From assembly GCA_025457815.1 (NCBI GenBank), contig JALOTQ010000004.1, forward strand, positions 1 through 37,513: a stretch of 37,513 nucleotides of DNA. Direction: 5' to 3'. Source of the stretch: Thermoplasmata archaeon (GTDB taxonomy: Archaea > Thermoplasmatota > Thermoplasmata > UBA10834). Below, piece by piece: positions 1-7,626 of the stretch. Position 1 is the stretch's first letter. Every line of letters starts with the position of its first letter. The position numbers and the translations under genes are program-made. The notes under the pieces were generated by a model, which was not told the origin of the DNA, searched no databases, and saw nothing but the letters and a program-made list of their open reading frames with translations.

Positions 1-618
1 AAGACCGGGATATTCCTGTGCGGAACCCCTGAGGGCATTCTCATGGACTGCGGCGCGATCGAGATGGCGAGGCATTACGGCCTGCCGTCGTGTGCCGGCG
101 GCCCGTCGAACTCCGCTCGGTCGCTCTCGGTCGAGGCCGGGCTCCAGACCGCCATGACTGCGATGGCTTCGATGCTTGCCGGTTCCGACACGATGGTGGG
201 CCTGGGCGGCCTGAACAGGGCCGCGATGATGTCCCTCGAGAAACTGGTGATGGACTGTGAGCTCTGGAGATGGCTCGTAAGGCTGAGGGAGGGCATCGAA
301 ATCAACGATGCGACCATCGGGTTCGACGCGATAAAGCGGCAGGGGCCAGGAGGCACCTTCCTGTCAGACCCACACACTCTCAAGTTCATGAGGAAGGACC
401 TCCTCATCCCGCAGGTCACGGGCTACCACGCTGCGGGAGAGCCGAACTACCTCACGGACGAGCTCGTCGAGTACTCCAAGAAGAAGGTCAGGGACATCCT
501 CTGCAACCACAAGCCTCCGATGCTCGACTCCGAAACGGCGGCGAAGGTCTCGAAGGCCGCGAAGAAGCATGGAATTGACTTCTCGAAGCTCGGGGCCGGA
601 TACGCCAAGATGAAGTGA
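1..618 (+). CDS. Trimethylamine methyltransferase (MttB) family protein, 3' part
   Basis: The reading frame is open from the first base and ends at TGA, giving about 205 C-terminal residues of a protein whose family is usually near 490. The segment with MDCGAIEMARHYGLPS, then GLQTAMTAMASMLAGSD, then LEKLVMDCELW and a late GPGGTFLSDPHTLKFMRKD stretch is typical of the C-terminal half of the MttB barrel. Family members move a methyl group from a methylated amine such as trimethylamine or glycine betaine to a cobalamin-binding corrinoid protein. True MttB carries pyrrolysine (TAG) near residue 334, which should fall in the visible part. No in-frame TAG is present, so this is probably a non-pyrrolysine homologue of the MtgB type. 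Its substrate cannot be told. The partner corrinoid protein would lie outside the window. The gene ends 5 bases from the convergent mutL stop. Confidence 0.8.
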   Translation, partial: KTGIFLCGTPEGILMDCGAIEMARHYGLPSCAGGPSNSARSLSVEAGLQTAMTAMASMLAGSDTMVGLGGLNRAAMMSLEKLVMDCELWRWLVRLREGIEINDATIGFDAIKRQGPGGTFLSDPHTLKFMRKDLLIPQVTGYHAAGEPNYLTDELVEYSKKKVRDILCNHKPPMLDSETAAKVSKAAKKHGIDFSKLGAGYAKMK

Positions 619-623
619 GAGCC

Positions 624-2318
624 TCACACCCTGCGCTTGAAGAGCTTCTCCAGGTCCGCGGGGGAGAGAACGACCATCGTGGGCCTTCCGTGCTCGCAGG
701 TGTACGGACTCTTCGTCTTCATCAGGTCCGACACCAAGGCCCTCATCTGCGCGTGCGACAGCGAATCCCCCGCGCGGATGGCCGTGTGGCACGCGACCCT
801 CCAGATGACATCGAGCCCGAGCCTCTTTGACGGGGATGACGCTGCAAGGTCCGCCAGGATGTTCCTGAACGCCGACTCTCCCTGCGCGACCCCAAGCACC
901 GTGGGCAGTGACCTGAGGGCATATGCGTCCTTCCCGAACGGCTCAACCGCGAACCCGGACGTCTCTATCGCCTCGCGGTTCTCCTCGAACACCATTCTCT
1001 CGGTCGACGAGAGGTGAACGACGAGAGGGGTCAGGAGAGTCTGAGCGACCTCGCGGCCCGTCCTCACAGATTCGAGAATCAACTCGTACACGACCCGCTC
1101 TGAGGCTGCGTGCTGATCAAGGAGCAGCAGGTTCCCCTCCGCCTCCGCGAGTATGTACGTGTCCATGATCTGTGCGAGGGGGACTATGCTCGGTGGGGTC
1201 GTGCCTTCCCCGACCTTCTCCTCGACCTTGAGGGTGGATTGCACCGCGGCGACCGTGTCCCTCGCGCCGGCCTCGGAGGTCGGCCTGAAAGCCTCGGAGA
1301 ATCTGGTGAGATCGTATCTGTACTGGAGCGAAGGCTCCGACAGGGCCTTCTCGATGGCGCGCGTGACCAACAGGCTCACCCTTCCTTCGTCGTCGAACCT
1401 GACCTCTCTCTTGGACGGGTGCACGTTGACGTCCACCGCGGAAGGCTCCACGAACATGCGCACGACCCCGACCGGATACCTGTCCTTCATCAGCTTCGAT
1501 CCGTAGCCATTGAGAACCGCGGAGACGAACCTCTGGCTCCTGACGGGTCGGTCGTTCACGAACAACCTCAGGTCCGAGGACGAGCTGCGGCTGTGTTCGA
1601 GCCTTCCCACGTACCCCTCGACGCGGATGCCCTCGTCTTCCGAGTCTCCGAAGAGCATGTTGTCGGATACCTTGGGACCGAACGTCAGAGCCAAGCTACC
1701 TCGCATGCCCTCGGCTGGGACGTGCACGATCTCCTCGCCGGTGTCCGTTCGGAAGGAGAACGAAAGGCCCGGCCTGCAGAGGATGTAGCTCGCCATCACC
1801 TCTCGACAATGGGCGGTCTCGATGTTCCTGGACTTCAGGGACTTCTTCCTCGCGGGCACGTTGACGAAAAGGTTCTCGACGACGACCTCGGTCCCCACAG
1901 GGCAGCCGACAGGTTCGATCTTCGCGATCTTGCCCGCGATGACCGTAACCTGCGTTCCCTCGCTCGAACCGCGCTCGCGCGTCCTCAGTGTCACGTTCGA
2001 CACGGACGCTATCGAGGCAAGTGCCTCGCCACGGAAACCGTACGAGCTCAGGGACTGAAGGTCGTCTATGGTCGCGATCTTGCTGGTCGTGTGTCTCTCG
2101 AAGGCCGCCTTCGCGTCCTCGTTGGACATGCCGCAGCCATCATCCCTGACGCTGATGAGCTTCTTGCCGCCGTCCTCGATGGTCACGGTGATAGCGGTCG
2201 CCCCGGAGTCGAGCGAGTTCTCGACCAACTCTTTCACCACGGATGCTGGACGCTCTATGACCTCGCCCGCAGCGATCTTGTTGATTGTAGTTTCGTCAAG
2301 CTTTCTTATCTTTCCCAA
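624..2318 (-). CDS. mutL: DNA mismatch repair protein MutL
   Basis: This 564-residue protein has the GHKL ATPase signatures of MutL in order: ENSLDSGA near residue 33, DDGCGM near 59, RHTTSKI near 75 and GFRGEALASI near 94. The C-terminal dimerisation domain keeps the metal-dependent endonuclease motif DQHA-x2-E-x4-E (DQHAASERVVYE) and the later ACHTAIRAGDSL and CEHGRP motifs. It is therefore predicted to be a nicking MutL, as in bacteria that lack MutH, rather than the E. coli type. Its start overlaps the end of mutS by 23 bases, so the two are co-transcribed and probably translationally coupled. It stops with TGA, convergent with the methyltransferase. Bacterial-type MutS/MutL is patchy in archaea and generally regarded as acquired from bacteria. 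Confidence 0.96.
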   Translation of the reverse strand: MGKIRKLDETTINKIAAGEVIERPASVVKELVENSLDSGATAITVTIEDGGKKLISVRDDGCGMSNEDAKAAFERHTTSKIATIDDLQSLSSYGFRGEALASIASVSNVTLRTRERGSSEGTQVTVIAGKIAKIEPVGCPVGTEVVVENLFVNVPARKKSLKSRNIETAHCREVMASYILCRPGLSFSFRTDTGEEIVHVPAEGMRGSLALTFGPKVSDNMLFGDSEDEGIRVEGYVGRLEHSRSSSSDLRLFVNDRPVRSQRFVSAVLNGYGSKLMKDRYPVGVVRMFVEPSAVDVNVHPSKREVRFDDEGRVSLLVTRAIEKALSEPSLQYRYDLTRFSEAFRPTSEAGARDTVAAVQSTLKVEEKVGEGTTPPSIVPLAQIMDTYILAEAEGNLLLLDQHAASERVVYELILESVRTGREVAQTLLTPLVVHLSSTERMVFEENREAIETSGFAVEPFGKDAYALRSLPTVLGVAQGESAFRNILADLAASSPSKRLGLDVIWRVACHTAIRAGDSLSHAQMRALVSDLMKTKSPYTCEHGRPTMVVLSPADLEKLFKRRV

Positions 2319-4917
2319 GCGCCTTTCCTCCGACCTTCTTCTTGAGCTGGCTGAGAGTGAGATAAGCCTCCATGGGCGTCATCTTCGAGACGTCGAGAGC
2401 ACGCAGCTCGTCCTCCAGGGCGGACTCGTTCTGCGGCGTCAGCAGCAGCGACTGTCTCTGCACCTTCTTCCCTGCCTTGACCTCCAGGACGTTCTCCTCC
2501 TCGATCCTGCTGAGGACCTGCTCCGCCCTCCCGATCACATCGTCCGGGACGCCGGCCAGTCGCGCCACCTGTATGCCGTAGCTCTTGCTCGCCCTTCCCG
2601 GGACGACCTTCCTCAGGAAGATGACCTCGGAGCCCTGCTCCTTCACGGCCATCGCGTAGTTCTTCACGCCCTCGAGGGATTCAGCTAGCTCCGTCAACTG
2701 ATGGTAGTGCGTTGCGAAGAGAGACTTCGCCCCGACCTTCGAATGGTCATAGAGGTACTCGGAGACCGCCCACGCGATCGCGAGCCCGTCGAACGTGCTC
2801 GTGCCCCGGCCGACCTCGTCGAGGAGTATGAGGCTCCTCGCGGTCGCGCTGTTCAGGATGTTGGCGAGCTCCGTCATCTCGACCATGAATGTTGACTGGC
2901 CGCGGGACAGGTCGTCGAACGCGCCAACTCTGGTGAATATGCGGTCGACGAGCCCGATGCTCGCCTCGGAGGCCGGAACGTACGAGCCCGCCTGCGCCAT
3001 GATGACGATGTCCGCTATCTGCCTCAGATAGGTCGACTTCCCGGCCATGTTGGGCCCCGTGAGGATCACGAGCCTGTTCAGGTTGGTGTCCAGGAAGCTG
3101 TCGTTTGGCACGAAAGAACACTTCTGGGTCCTCTCGACCACAGGGTGTCTTCCGTCCTTGATGACTATCGTGTCGGTATCATTGATCTTAGGCCTGCAGT
3201 ACCGAGAGGACACTGCGACCGTGGCGAACGAGTTCAGGACATCGACGCTCGCCATCGCGCTCGCGATGGACCGAATATCCTCTCCTCGCTTAGCCACGGA
3301 CTCCCTCAGGCGCGCGAAGGCTTCGTGCTCAAGGGCGTTGGACCGCTCCTGGGCGTTCAGGATGGTCCTCTCACGCTCCTTCAGCTCTGGCGTGACGAAC
3401 CGCTCGCCGCCCGCTATTGTCTGTTTGCGTTCGTATTCGGGCGGGACGTTCTTCAGATTCGACTTGGACACCTCGATGTAGTATCCGAAGACGTTGTTGT
3501 AGCCGACCTTCAGGGTCCTGATGCCCGTCCTCTTCCTCTCGGCCTCTTCGAGGCCAGCAATCCATACCTGTCCCTCCCGTGAGGAACGCCTCAGCTCGTC
3601 GAGGTTGGCGTCGAAGCCGTCTCTGATCAGGCCGCCTTCCTTGATGTTGACCGGAGGATCATCGACGAGCGCCTTGCGGATCATGTCGGCGACGTCCCCG
3701 ACGTCGGCCATCCCATGTGCGAGATCCCTGAGCAGGTCCGACTTCGAGGATGAGACGGCCCTTCTGAGCTCAGGCACGACCTCGAGGCAGGTCCTGATTG
3801 CGAGCACATCTCTCGCGTTGGCGCTTCCGTAGATCGCCTTCGCGACGAGCCGTTCGAGGTCCCGGACCTCTTCGAGCGCGTCGGAGATGTCGCTCCTGAG
3901 AACCGTCTTGGAGACCAGCTCCTCGACCGCGTCCAGCCGCCTCTCGATGGCCTTGACCTCCCTGAGTGGCTCCCCGAGCCACTTCTTCAGGGTGCGCGCG
4001 CCCATGGGCGTGAGTGTCCGGTCAAGGACGGATACGAGGGTGTTGTCTCCGAGCCCGTCCCGCACGTTCCTGAAGACCTCGAGATTCCGAAGTGTCGTTT
4101 GGTCGAGGACGAGCTTGTCTGAGGTGGAGTAGAACCTGGGCCGCGACAGGAAGTCGAGGCTCCTCTTCTGAGTGGTCTCGAGATATCTGAGGATCGCTCC
4201 GGCGCTGGCTATCGCCAAGGGCCTCCCTTCAAGTCCGAGACCCTCGAGCGTCTGAACCTTGAAGTGCCTTCTGAGCAGAGGCTCAGCTGACTCCGTCAGA
4301 AACGCAATATCGTCAACCTTCGAGGTCGACGCGCCCGACCGCACGAACTCGGCAAGAAGAGCCTCGTCATCGAAGGACGGCTTGTGAAGGACCTCCTTGG
4401 GGGCGCGCTGCGCAAATTCGGAGAGGACCTTCGAGTCCGCGTCTTCGCCTTCGACCTCCGTCACGACGAACTCACCGGTCGATATGTCCGCGAAGGCCAC
4501 GCCGTACGATCCTCCCGATTTCGTGACGGACATCAGGTAGCTGTTCGAGGCGCCGTCGAGGACAGTGCTCTCGAGCACCGTGCCCGGGGTGACTATCCTG
4601 ACGACATCGCGGTCCACGAGCCCCTTCGCCCGTTTCGGGTCCTCGAGCTGCTCGCAGATGGCGACCTTGTAGCCCTTGCTCACGAGCTTCGGAAGGTAAG
4701 AATCAAGGGCGTGCCAAGGCACCCCGCAGAGCGGGATGCGCTCCTTCTTGCCCTTCTCCCTGGAGGTGAGCGTGATATCGAGCTCCCTGGACCCCGTGAC
4801 GGCATCCTCGCCGAACATCTCGTAGAAGTCGCCCATGCGATAGAGCAGGATGCAGTCCCTGTACTGCTCCTTGATCCTGAAGTACTGCTCCATCATCGGC
4901 GTGGTCGCTCTTGCCAC
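2296..4917 (-). CDS. mutS: DNA mismatch repair protein MutS
   Basis: MutS recognises mismatches and small loops. The N-terminal mismatch-binding domain has YRMGDFYEMF, containing the Phe-x-Glu wedge (FYE). The C-terminal ABC-type ATPase has the Walker A motif TGPNMAGKST, the DEVGRGTSTFDGLA Walker B/D-loop region and the ATHYHQL switch. The frame is open back to an ATG at 4998, but a TATA-like box (4951-4960) lies inside that extension. A GTG at 4917 has a GGGGAG Shine-Dalgarno 7 bases upstream, and the protein from there begins a few residues before the conserved TPMMEQY segment. I therefore choose GTG 4917, giving 873 residues, normal for MutS1. It is first in the mutS-mutL operon. The intact motifs indicate an active protein. 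Confidence 0.95.
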   Translation of the reverse strand: MARATTPMMEQYFRIKEQYRDCILLYRMGDFYEMFGEDAVTGSRELDITLTSREKGKKERIPLCGVPWHALDSYLPKLVSKGYKVAICEQLEDPKRAKGLVDRDVVRIVTPGTVLESTVLDGASNSYLMSVTKSGGSYGVAFADISTGEFVVTEVEGEDADSKVLSEFAQRAPKEVLHKPSFDDEALLAEFVRSGASTSKVDDIAFLTESAEPLLRRHFKVQTLEGLGLEGRPLAIASAGAILRYLETTQKRSLDFLSRPRFYSTSDKLVLDQTTLRNLEVFRNVRDGLGDNTLVSVLDRTLTPMGARTLKKWLGEPLREVKAIERRLDAVEELVSKTVLRSDISDALEEVRDLERLVAKAIYGSANARDVLAIRTCLEVVPELRRAVSSSKSDLLRDLAHGMADVGDVADMIRKALVDDPPVNIKEGGLIRDGFDANLDELRRSSREGQVWIAGLEEAERKRTGIRTLKVGYNNVFGYYIEVSKSNLKNVPPEYERKQTIAGGERFVTPELKERERTILNAQERSNALEHEAFARLRESVAKRGEDIRSIASAMASVDVLNSFATVAVSSRYCRPKINDTDTIVIKDGRHPVVERTQKCSFVPNDSFLDTNLNRLVILTGPNMAGKSTYLRQIADIVIMAQAGSYVPASEASIGLVDRIFTRVGAFDDLSRGQSTFMVEMTELANILNSATARSLILLDEVGRGTSTFDGLAIAWAVSEYLYDHSKVGAKSLFATHYHQLTELAESLEGVKNYAMAVKEQGSEVIFLRKVVPGRASKSYGIQVARLAGVPDDVIGRAEQVLSRIEEENVLEVKAGKKVQRQSLLLTPQNESALEDELRALDVSKMTPMEAYLTLSQLKKKVGGKALGKDKKA

Positions 4918-4950
4918 TGCCTTGCTCCCCCGAAGAAAAGATGGAAGCTT

Positions 4951-4960
4951 GATATTTCTA
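4951..4960 (-). promoter_or_regulatory. TATA-like box of mutS-mutL
   Basis: On the minus strand this reads tagaaatatc, AT-rich against a GC-rich background. Its centre is about 38 bases before the GTG at 4917, which predicts a transcript start near 4929 and a short leader carrying the GGGGAG ribosome binding site. Its position rules against the upstream ATG at 4998. This is an inference from spacing and composition. Confidence 0.5.
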
Positions 4961-5032
4961 GTTATGGTCAAGCGCCTGTATGTGCGCACTTGCATCAACC
5001 GTGGGAGTGCGCTCGAGGAGAACCGTGCGAGG

Positions 5033-5040
5033 GTATATCA
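5033..5040 (+). promoter_or_regulatory. TATA-like box of the broken membrane protein gene
   Basis: The sequence gtatatca stands out in GC-rich surroundings about 48 bases before the chosen ATG at 5085. It predicts a transcript start near 5062 and a leader of roughly 20 bases. Confidence 0.45.
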
Positions 5041-5084
5041 GGCCGAGCCGACGATTCGTCGAGGTACGAGGTGAATCCGGAGGA

Positions 5085-6116
5085 ATGGGTCCGCCACCAA
5101 CACTCACGATGCCTGTCGATGACAGGGGGCGCGAAAGGGTGCCAAGGAGATACAGGGACGACCTTGGATGGGTTGACCCCTTCGTAGATGAGGAGGACGA
5201 CGATTCGGAATGGCCGGACGTCGACCTCGGTGGATTTCCTCGGGGCCTGAGCCTCGTGAAGATGTGTCTGCGGATTGTCTGGAAGGACAAGGAGATACTG
5301 TTGTATCAGGTCTCATCCGCCGTCATCTCCGTAGGACTGCTTCTCATGTTCCTGGCTGCCATTCTCCCTGTCGGCGGCCTAGATTCGCTGGAACAGGAAC
5401 TCGACAATCCCATATTCTATCTGTAGCTCTTCCCGTACTATGTCGCTGCCTTCTTCGTCAATACTTTCTTCAAGGCTGCCACCATCGCGGTCGCCACCAT
5501 ACGCATGGAGGGTGGGGATCCGGTGTTCGCGGACGGTCTCGACGCCTCATCCCGGAGAATCCACAGGCTGTTCGGCTGGGCTGTGATCCAGGCTGTTGTG
5601 GGGGTTCTACTCGCTTTTGTCAGGAGCAGAAGCAGAGGAGGAAGGGCGGCCGCGACCATCGCCAACATGGCATGGGGAACGGCGACCTACTTCGTTGTCC
5701 CTGTGCTGCTCTTTGAAGACCACGGACCGTTCTCGGCAATCGGCAGGAGCGCTGGGATCGTCCGCAGGACTTGGAGGGAAGCGCTCGCGGGCAACTTTGG
5801 CATGGGCGCGGTGTTCCTAGGGCTCTTCCTTCCTGGGCTGTTCTTCTCCTTGTTTGCCTACGGCCTCGCGGGGTTCGTGGGGGTGTTCATCTTCATCGTG
5901 GCCTACGTCAGCGTGCTCTCGGTCTTCAGTTCGGCAGCGCACGGAGTGCTCTTGGCCGCTCTTTATAGGCTGGCGCGGACCGGGAAGGCTCCCGAGGAGA
6001 TCGAGAGCTACGAACCGCTGGTGCGCAATGTGTCGAGGTTCGCGCGTCCCTCTGTTGCCGAATACGATCAATCGACGGACAACGCACGAGGCTATCAGCT
6101 CCTGAGACGAATGTAG
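5085..6116 (+). pseudogene. DUF6159-like integral membrane protein with in-frame TAG
   Basis: One reading frame runs from ATG 5085 (GGAGG directly before it; ATG 5109 is an alternative) to TAG 6114-6116, interrupted only by a TAG at 5424-5426. The N-terminal part has an acidic stretch (EEDDDSEWPDVD) and one or two membrane segments (SSAVISVGLLLMFLAAIL). After the TAG the same frame continues without a break as LFPYYVAAFFVNTFFKAA and the GGDPVFADGLDASSRR segment, followed by several more membrane spans. This order resembles the uncharacterised membrane family DUF6159; the function is unknown. One base change from TTG, TGG or TAT/TAC would restore the frame. Because TAG ends many normal genes in this window, I read it as a nonsense mutation or sequence error rather than pyrrolysine. 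The second half has no good independent start: ATG 5505 lacks a ribosome binding site and lies past the first conserved span. Confidence 0.65.
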
Positions 6117-6187
6117 GACTCGATCCATGCTTGCGGCGCCAGCTTCATATCGCTGAGTGCATCTAGAGGGGCAAGTCGGATGGGACG

Positions 6188-6619
6188 ATGATAGACACGA
6201 ATCCGCTTACCCTGTGCACGGACGGAGGAGCCAGGGGAAACCCTGGTCCTGCTGCAATCGCATACGCGATATTCGATTCGACGGGCAATCTCCTGGAGGA
6301 GAACGGCCGTTACCTTGGAGAGCGGACGAACAACGAGGCCGAGTATGAGGCTCTCCTCTGGGGTTTGGACAAGGTGATGGAGCGAAGCTGCACCAACATA
6401 AGAGTCATCCTCGACAGCGAGCTCGTGGTGAAACAGACCAAGGGAGAGTACAAGACGAGGGACGCGAGGATGGAGAAGTACGCCCAACTCGTACAGAGGA
6501 GCCTCGGCATGTTCGAATCGTTCCAGATGCAGCACGCGCGGAGGACCGACCCCAAGATCGGCCGCGTGGACGCAATCGTTAACCGCGTCCTCGACGAGCG
6601 TGGGCACCCCAGGAAGTGA
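6188..6619 (+). CDS. rnhA: Ribonuclease HI
   Basis: This 143-residue protein has the RNase H type 1 fold signatures. CTDGGARGNPGPA near residue 10 holds the first catalytic Asp, NNEAEYEAL near 48 the Glu, LDSELVVKQ near 76 the second Asp, and VDAIVNRVLD near the C-terminus the last Asp. It cleaves the RNA strand of RNA-DNA hybrids, removing primers and R-loops. The length fits the short archaeal and bacterial RNase HI without an N-terminal hybrid-binding domain. It lies 71 bases behind the broken membrane protein gene. If the TAG at 6114 were read through, that upstream frame would end at a TGA overlapping this ATG (ATGA), which may be chance. No clear promoter of its own is visible. Confidence 0.92.
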   Translation: MIDTNPLTLCTDGGARGNPGPAAIAYAIFDSTGNLLEENGRYLGERTNNEAEYEALLWGLDKVMERSCTNIRVILDSELVVKQTKGEYKTRDARMEKYAQLVQRSLGMFESFQMQHARRTDPKIGRVDAIVNRVLDERGHPRK

Positions 6620-6626
6620 CAGGGAA

Positions 6627-7067
6627 CTAGAGCGTCGCCCCGCAGGACTGGCATTTGATGTCCGTTTCGAGGTTGAGCGAGCCGCAGTAGCGGCATCTGA
6701 CCCTCACTGTCTCCTTTATCGTCTCAACGTGGACCTCTTTGACCACCTGCTGGGGGGCCGGCGTTTCCGGAGGGGGAGAACTGCTCACGATCACGAACCT
6801 CAGCACTACGAACACGATCATCGCTAACAATACCAGAATGAACCAGCCCGGCGCGCCCGAGCCCGCGGCCATCGCAATCATGACGATTGCCACGAAGACG
6901 AACAGACCGACGCCGAGGAGGCCAAGCAACCCCCTCTCGGGGGCGCCTCCGGAATCGGTGTTTGGTGGCTTATGGGGAGGCCCGAATGTGTCGGAATCCG
7001 GCGGCCCGTGAGAAACGACGCCGATGTGGTACTGGTCCTGCGGGCCGTGCAAAGGCGTCTGCATCAT
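6627..7067 (-). CDS. Membrane protein with C-terminal zinc ribbon
   Basis: About 146 residues. A Pro/Gly-rich N-terminal part is followed by two close membrane segments (GLLGLLGVGLFVFVAIVMIA and WFILVLLAMIVFVVLRFVIV). A charged linker (VVKEVHVETIKETVRV) leads to a C-terminal CxxC...CxxC zinc ribbon (CRYCGSLN, CQSCGATL). Longer upstream frames would run through the tRNA-Gln gene, so the start is taken at the ATG pair at 7062-7067. An AT-rich box near 7099-7108 lies about 36 bases before it. The layout of a membrane anchor plus a terminal zinc ribbon is common among uncharacterised archaeal proteins, where the ribbon may bind protein or nucleic acid. No function is assigned. It ends in TAG, convergent with rnhA. 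Confidence 0.7.
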   Translation of the reverse strand: MMQTPLHGPQDQYHIGVVSHGPPDSDTFGPPHKPPNTDSGGAPERGLLGLLGVGLFVFVAIVMIAMAAGSGAPGWFILVLLAMIVFVVLRFVIVSSSPPPETPAPQQVVKEVHVETIKETVRVRCRYCGSLNLETDIKCQSCGATL

Positions 7068-7146
7068 CTCCCCCAGTGGGATGACCACCTCTGAGGGTCT
7101 TATTGCTTTTGTCGGGATGCCGGGACATCGCACCTGAGAAGTGAGG

Positions 7147-7239
7147 TAGCCCCGGGAGGATTCGAACCTCCGTCGCAAGATCTCTCCTTGCGAGAAGCAA
7201 TCCAGAGTCTCGCATGATTGACCGCTACACTACGGGGCT
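7147..7239 (-). tRNA. tRNA-Gln (anticodon CTG) with a 20-base intron
   Basis: The minus strand folds as a tRNA. The acceptor AGCCCCG pairs with CGGGGCT plus discriminator A. The T arm is GGAGG-TTCGAAT-CCTCC and the anticodon stem CGAGA pairs with TCTTG. The loop reads C-T-CTG-G before a 20-base insert (attgcttctcgcaaggagag), then A and the 3' strand of the stem. The insert lies between positions 37 and 38, the canonical archaeal intron site. CTG reads the glutamine codon CAG. Removing the intron leaves 73 bases. CCA is not encoded. Confidence 0.92.
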
Positions 7240-7268
7240 GGGACGGCAGATGTCGCTATTCCGGTACT

Positions 7269-7278
7269 CGTATTTAGC
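7269..7278 (-). promoter_or_regulatory. TATA-like box of tRNA-Gln
   Basis: On the minus strand it reads gctaaatacg, centred about 35 bases before the tRNA 5' end, the distance expected for an archaeal promoter with a short 5' leader removed by RNase P. Confidence 0.45.
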
Positions 7279-7626
7279 GGTTACAGTCGTCGCCGACAGC
7301 GCTGCCCTCGGAGACCGTGGACCATGAGCACCTGAGCGGTTTGTCACCGTAGACAATCAAAGCAGACGGGAATGCATGCGGTCGCTTAGAATCCTAGCAG
7401 CCTGCCCTTTCTCCGCGGTTACGTATCCTCCTCCGCGATCCGAGAGGGAGACGTACATATCAGGCCGTTATGCGCCTACTGACCAACCCAAAGAATATGA
7501 GGGATGGCGTGAATAGTTCCGTCTCGCATCGCCCGGACCCGCGAGCAGGTCAGCAAGCTGAGCACAAAGGGCAGATTTGGGAGAGGAAAAGAGAGGGGGA
7601 GGAAACGCATTAGGAGGAAGGCCACG
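7279..7626. other. Intergenic stretch without a supported gene
   Basis: Roughly 350 bases lie between the tRNA-Gln promoter and the next gene. The frame of the following protein is open back to 7513 but has no ATG, GTG or TTG before 7627. A 38-codon ATG frame around 7498-7613 has no family resemblance and no ribosome binding site. AT-rich spots near 7455-7475 (acatatcagg, ccgttatg) could be the promoter of the downstream gene, but none is convincing. Confidence 0.4.

Noticed and set aside
1110-2345. 411-codon open frame on the plus strand opposite mutL
   Set aside because: MutL motifs on the other strand are decisive; this frame is a GC-rich shadow.
4918-4998. N-terminal extension of MutS from ATG 4998
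   Set aside because: It contains the likely promoter box, is unlike MutS, and GTG 4917 has a good ribosome binding site.
5424-5426. Pyrrolysine as the firm explanation of the in-frame TAG
   Set aside because: TAG is the stop codon of about 11 genes in this window, including S3Ae and a permease, which is not expected where TAG is routinely decoded. Kept only as a possibility.
7068-7178. N-terminal extension of the zinc-ribbon membrane protein
   Set aside because: It would be translated out of the tRNA-Gln gene; the ATG pair at 7062-7067 is a better start.
7498-7613. 38-codon ATG open frame upstream of the exported protein
   Set aside because: No ribosome binding site, no recognisable features, and this length is expected by chance.
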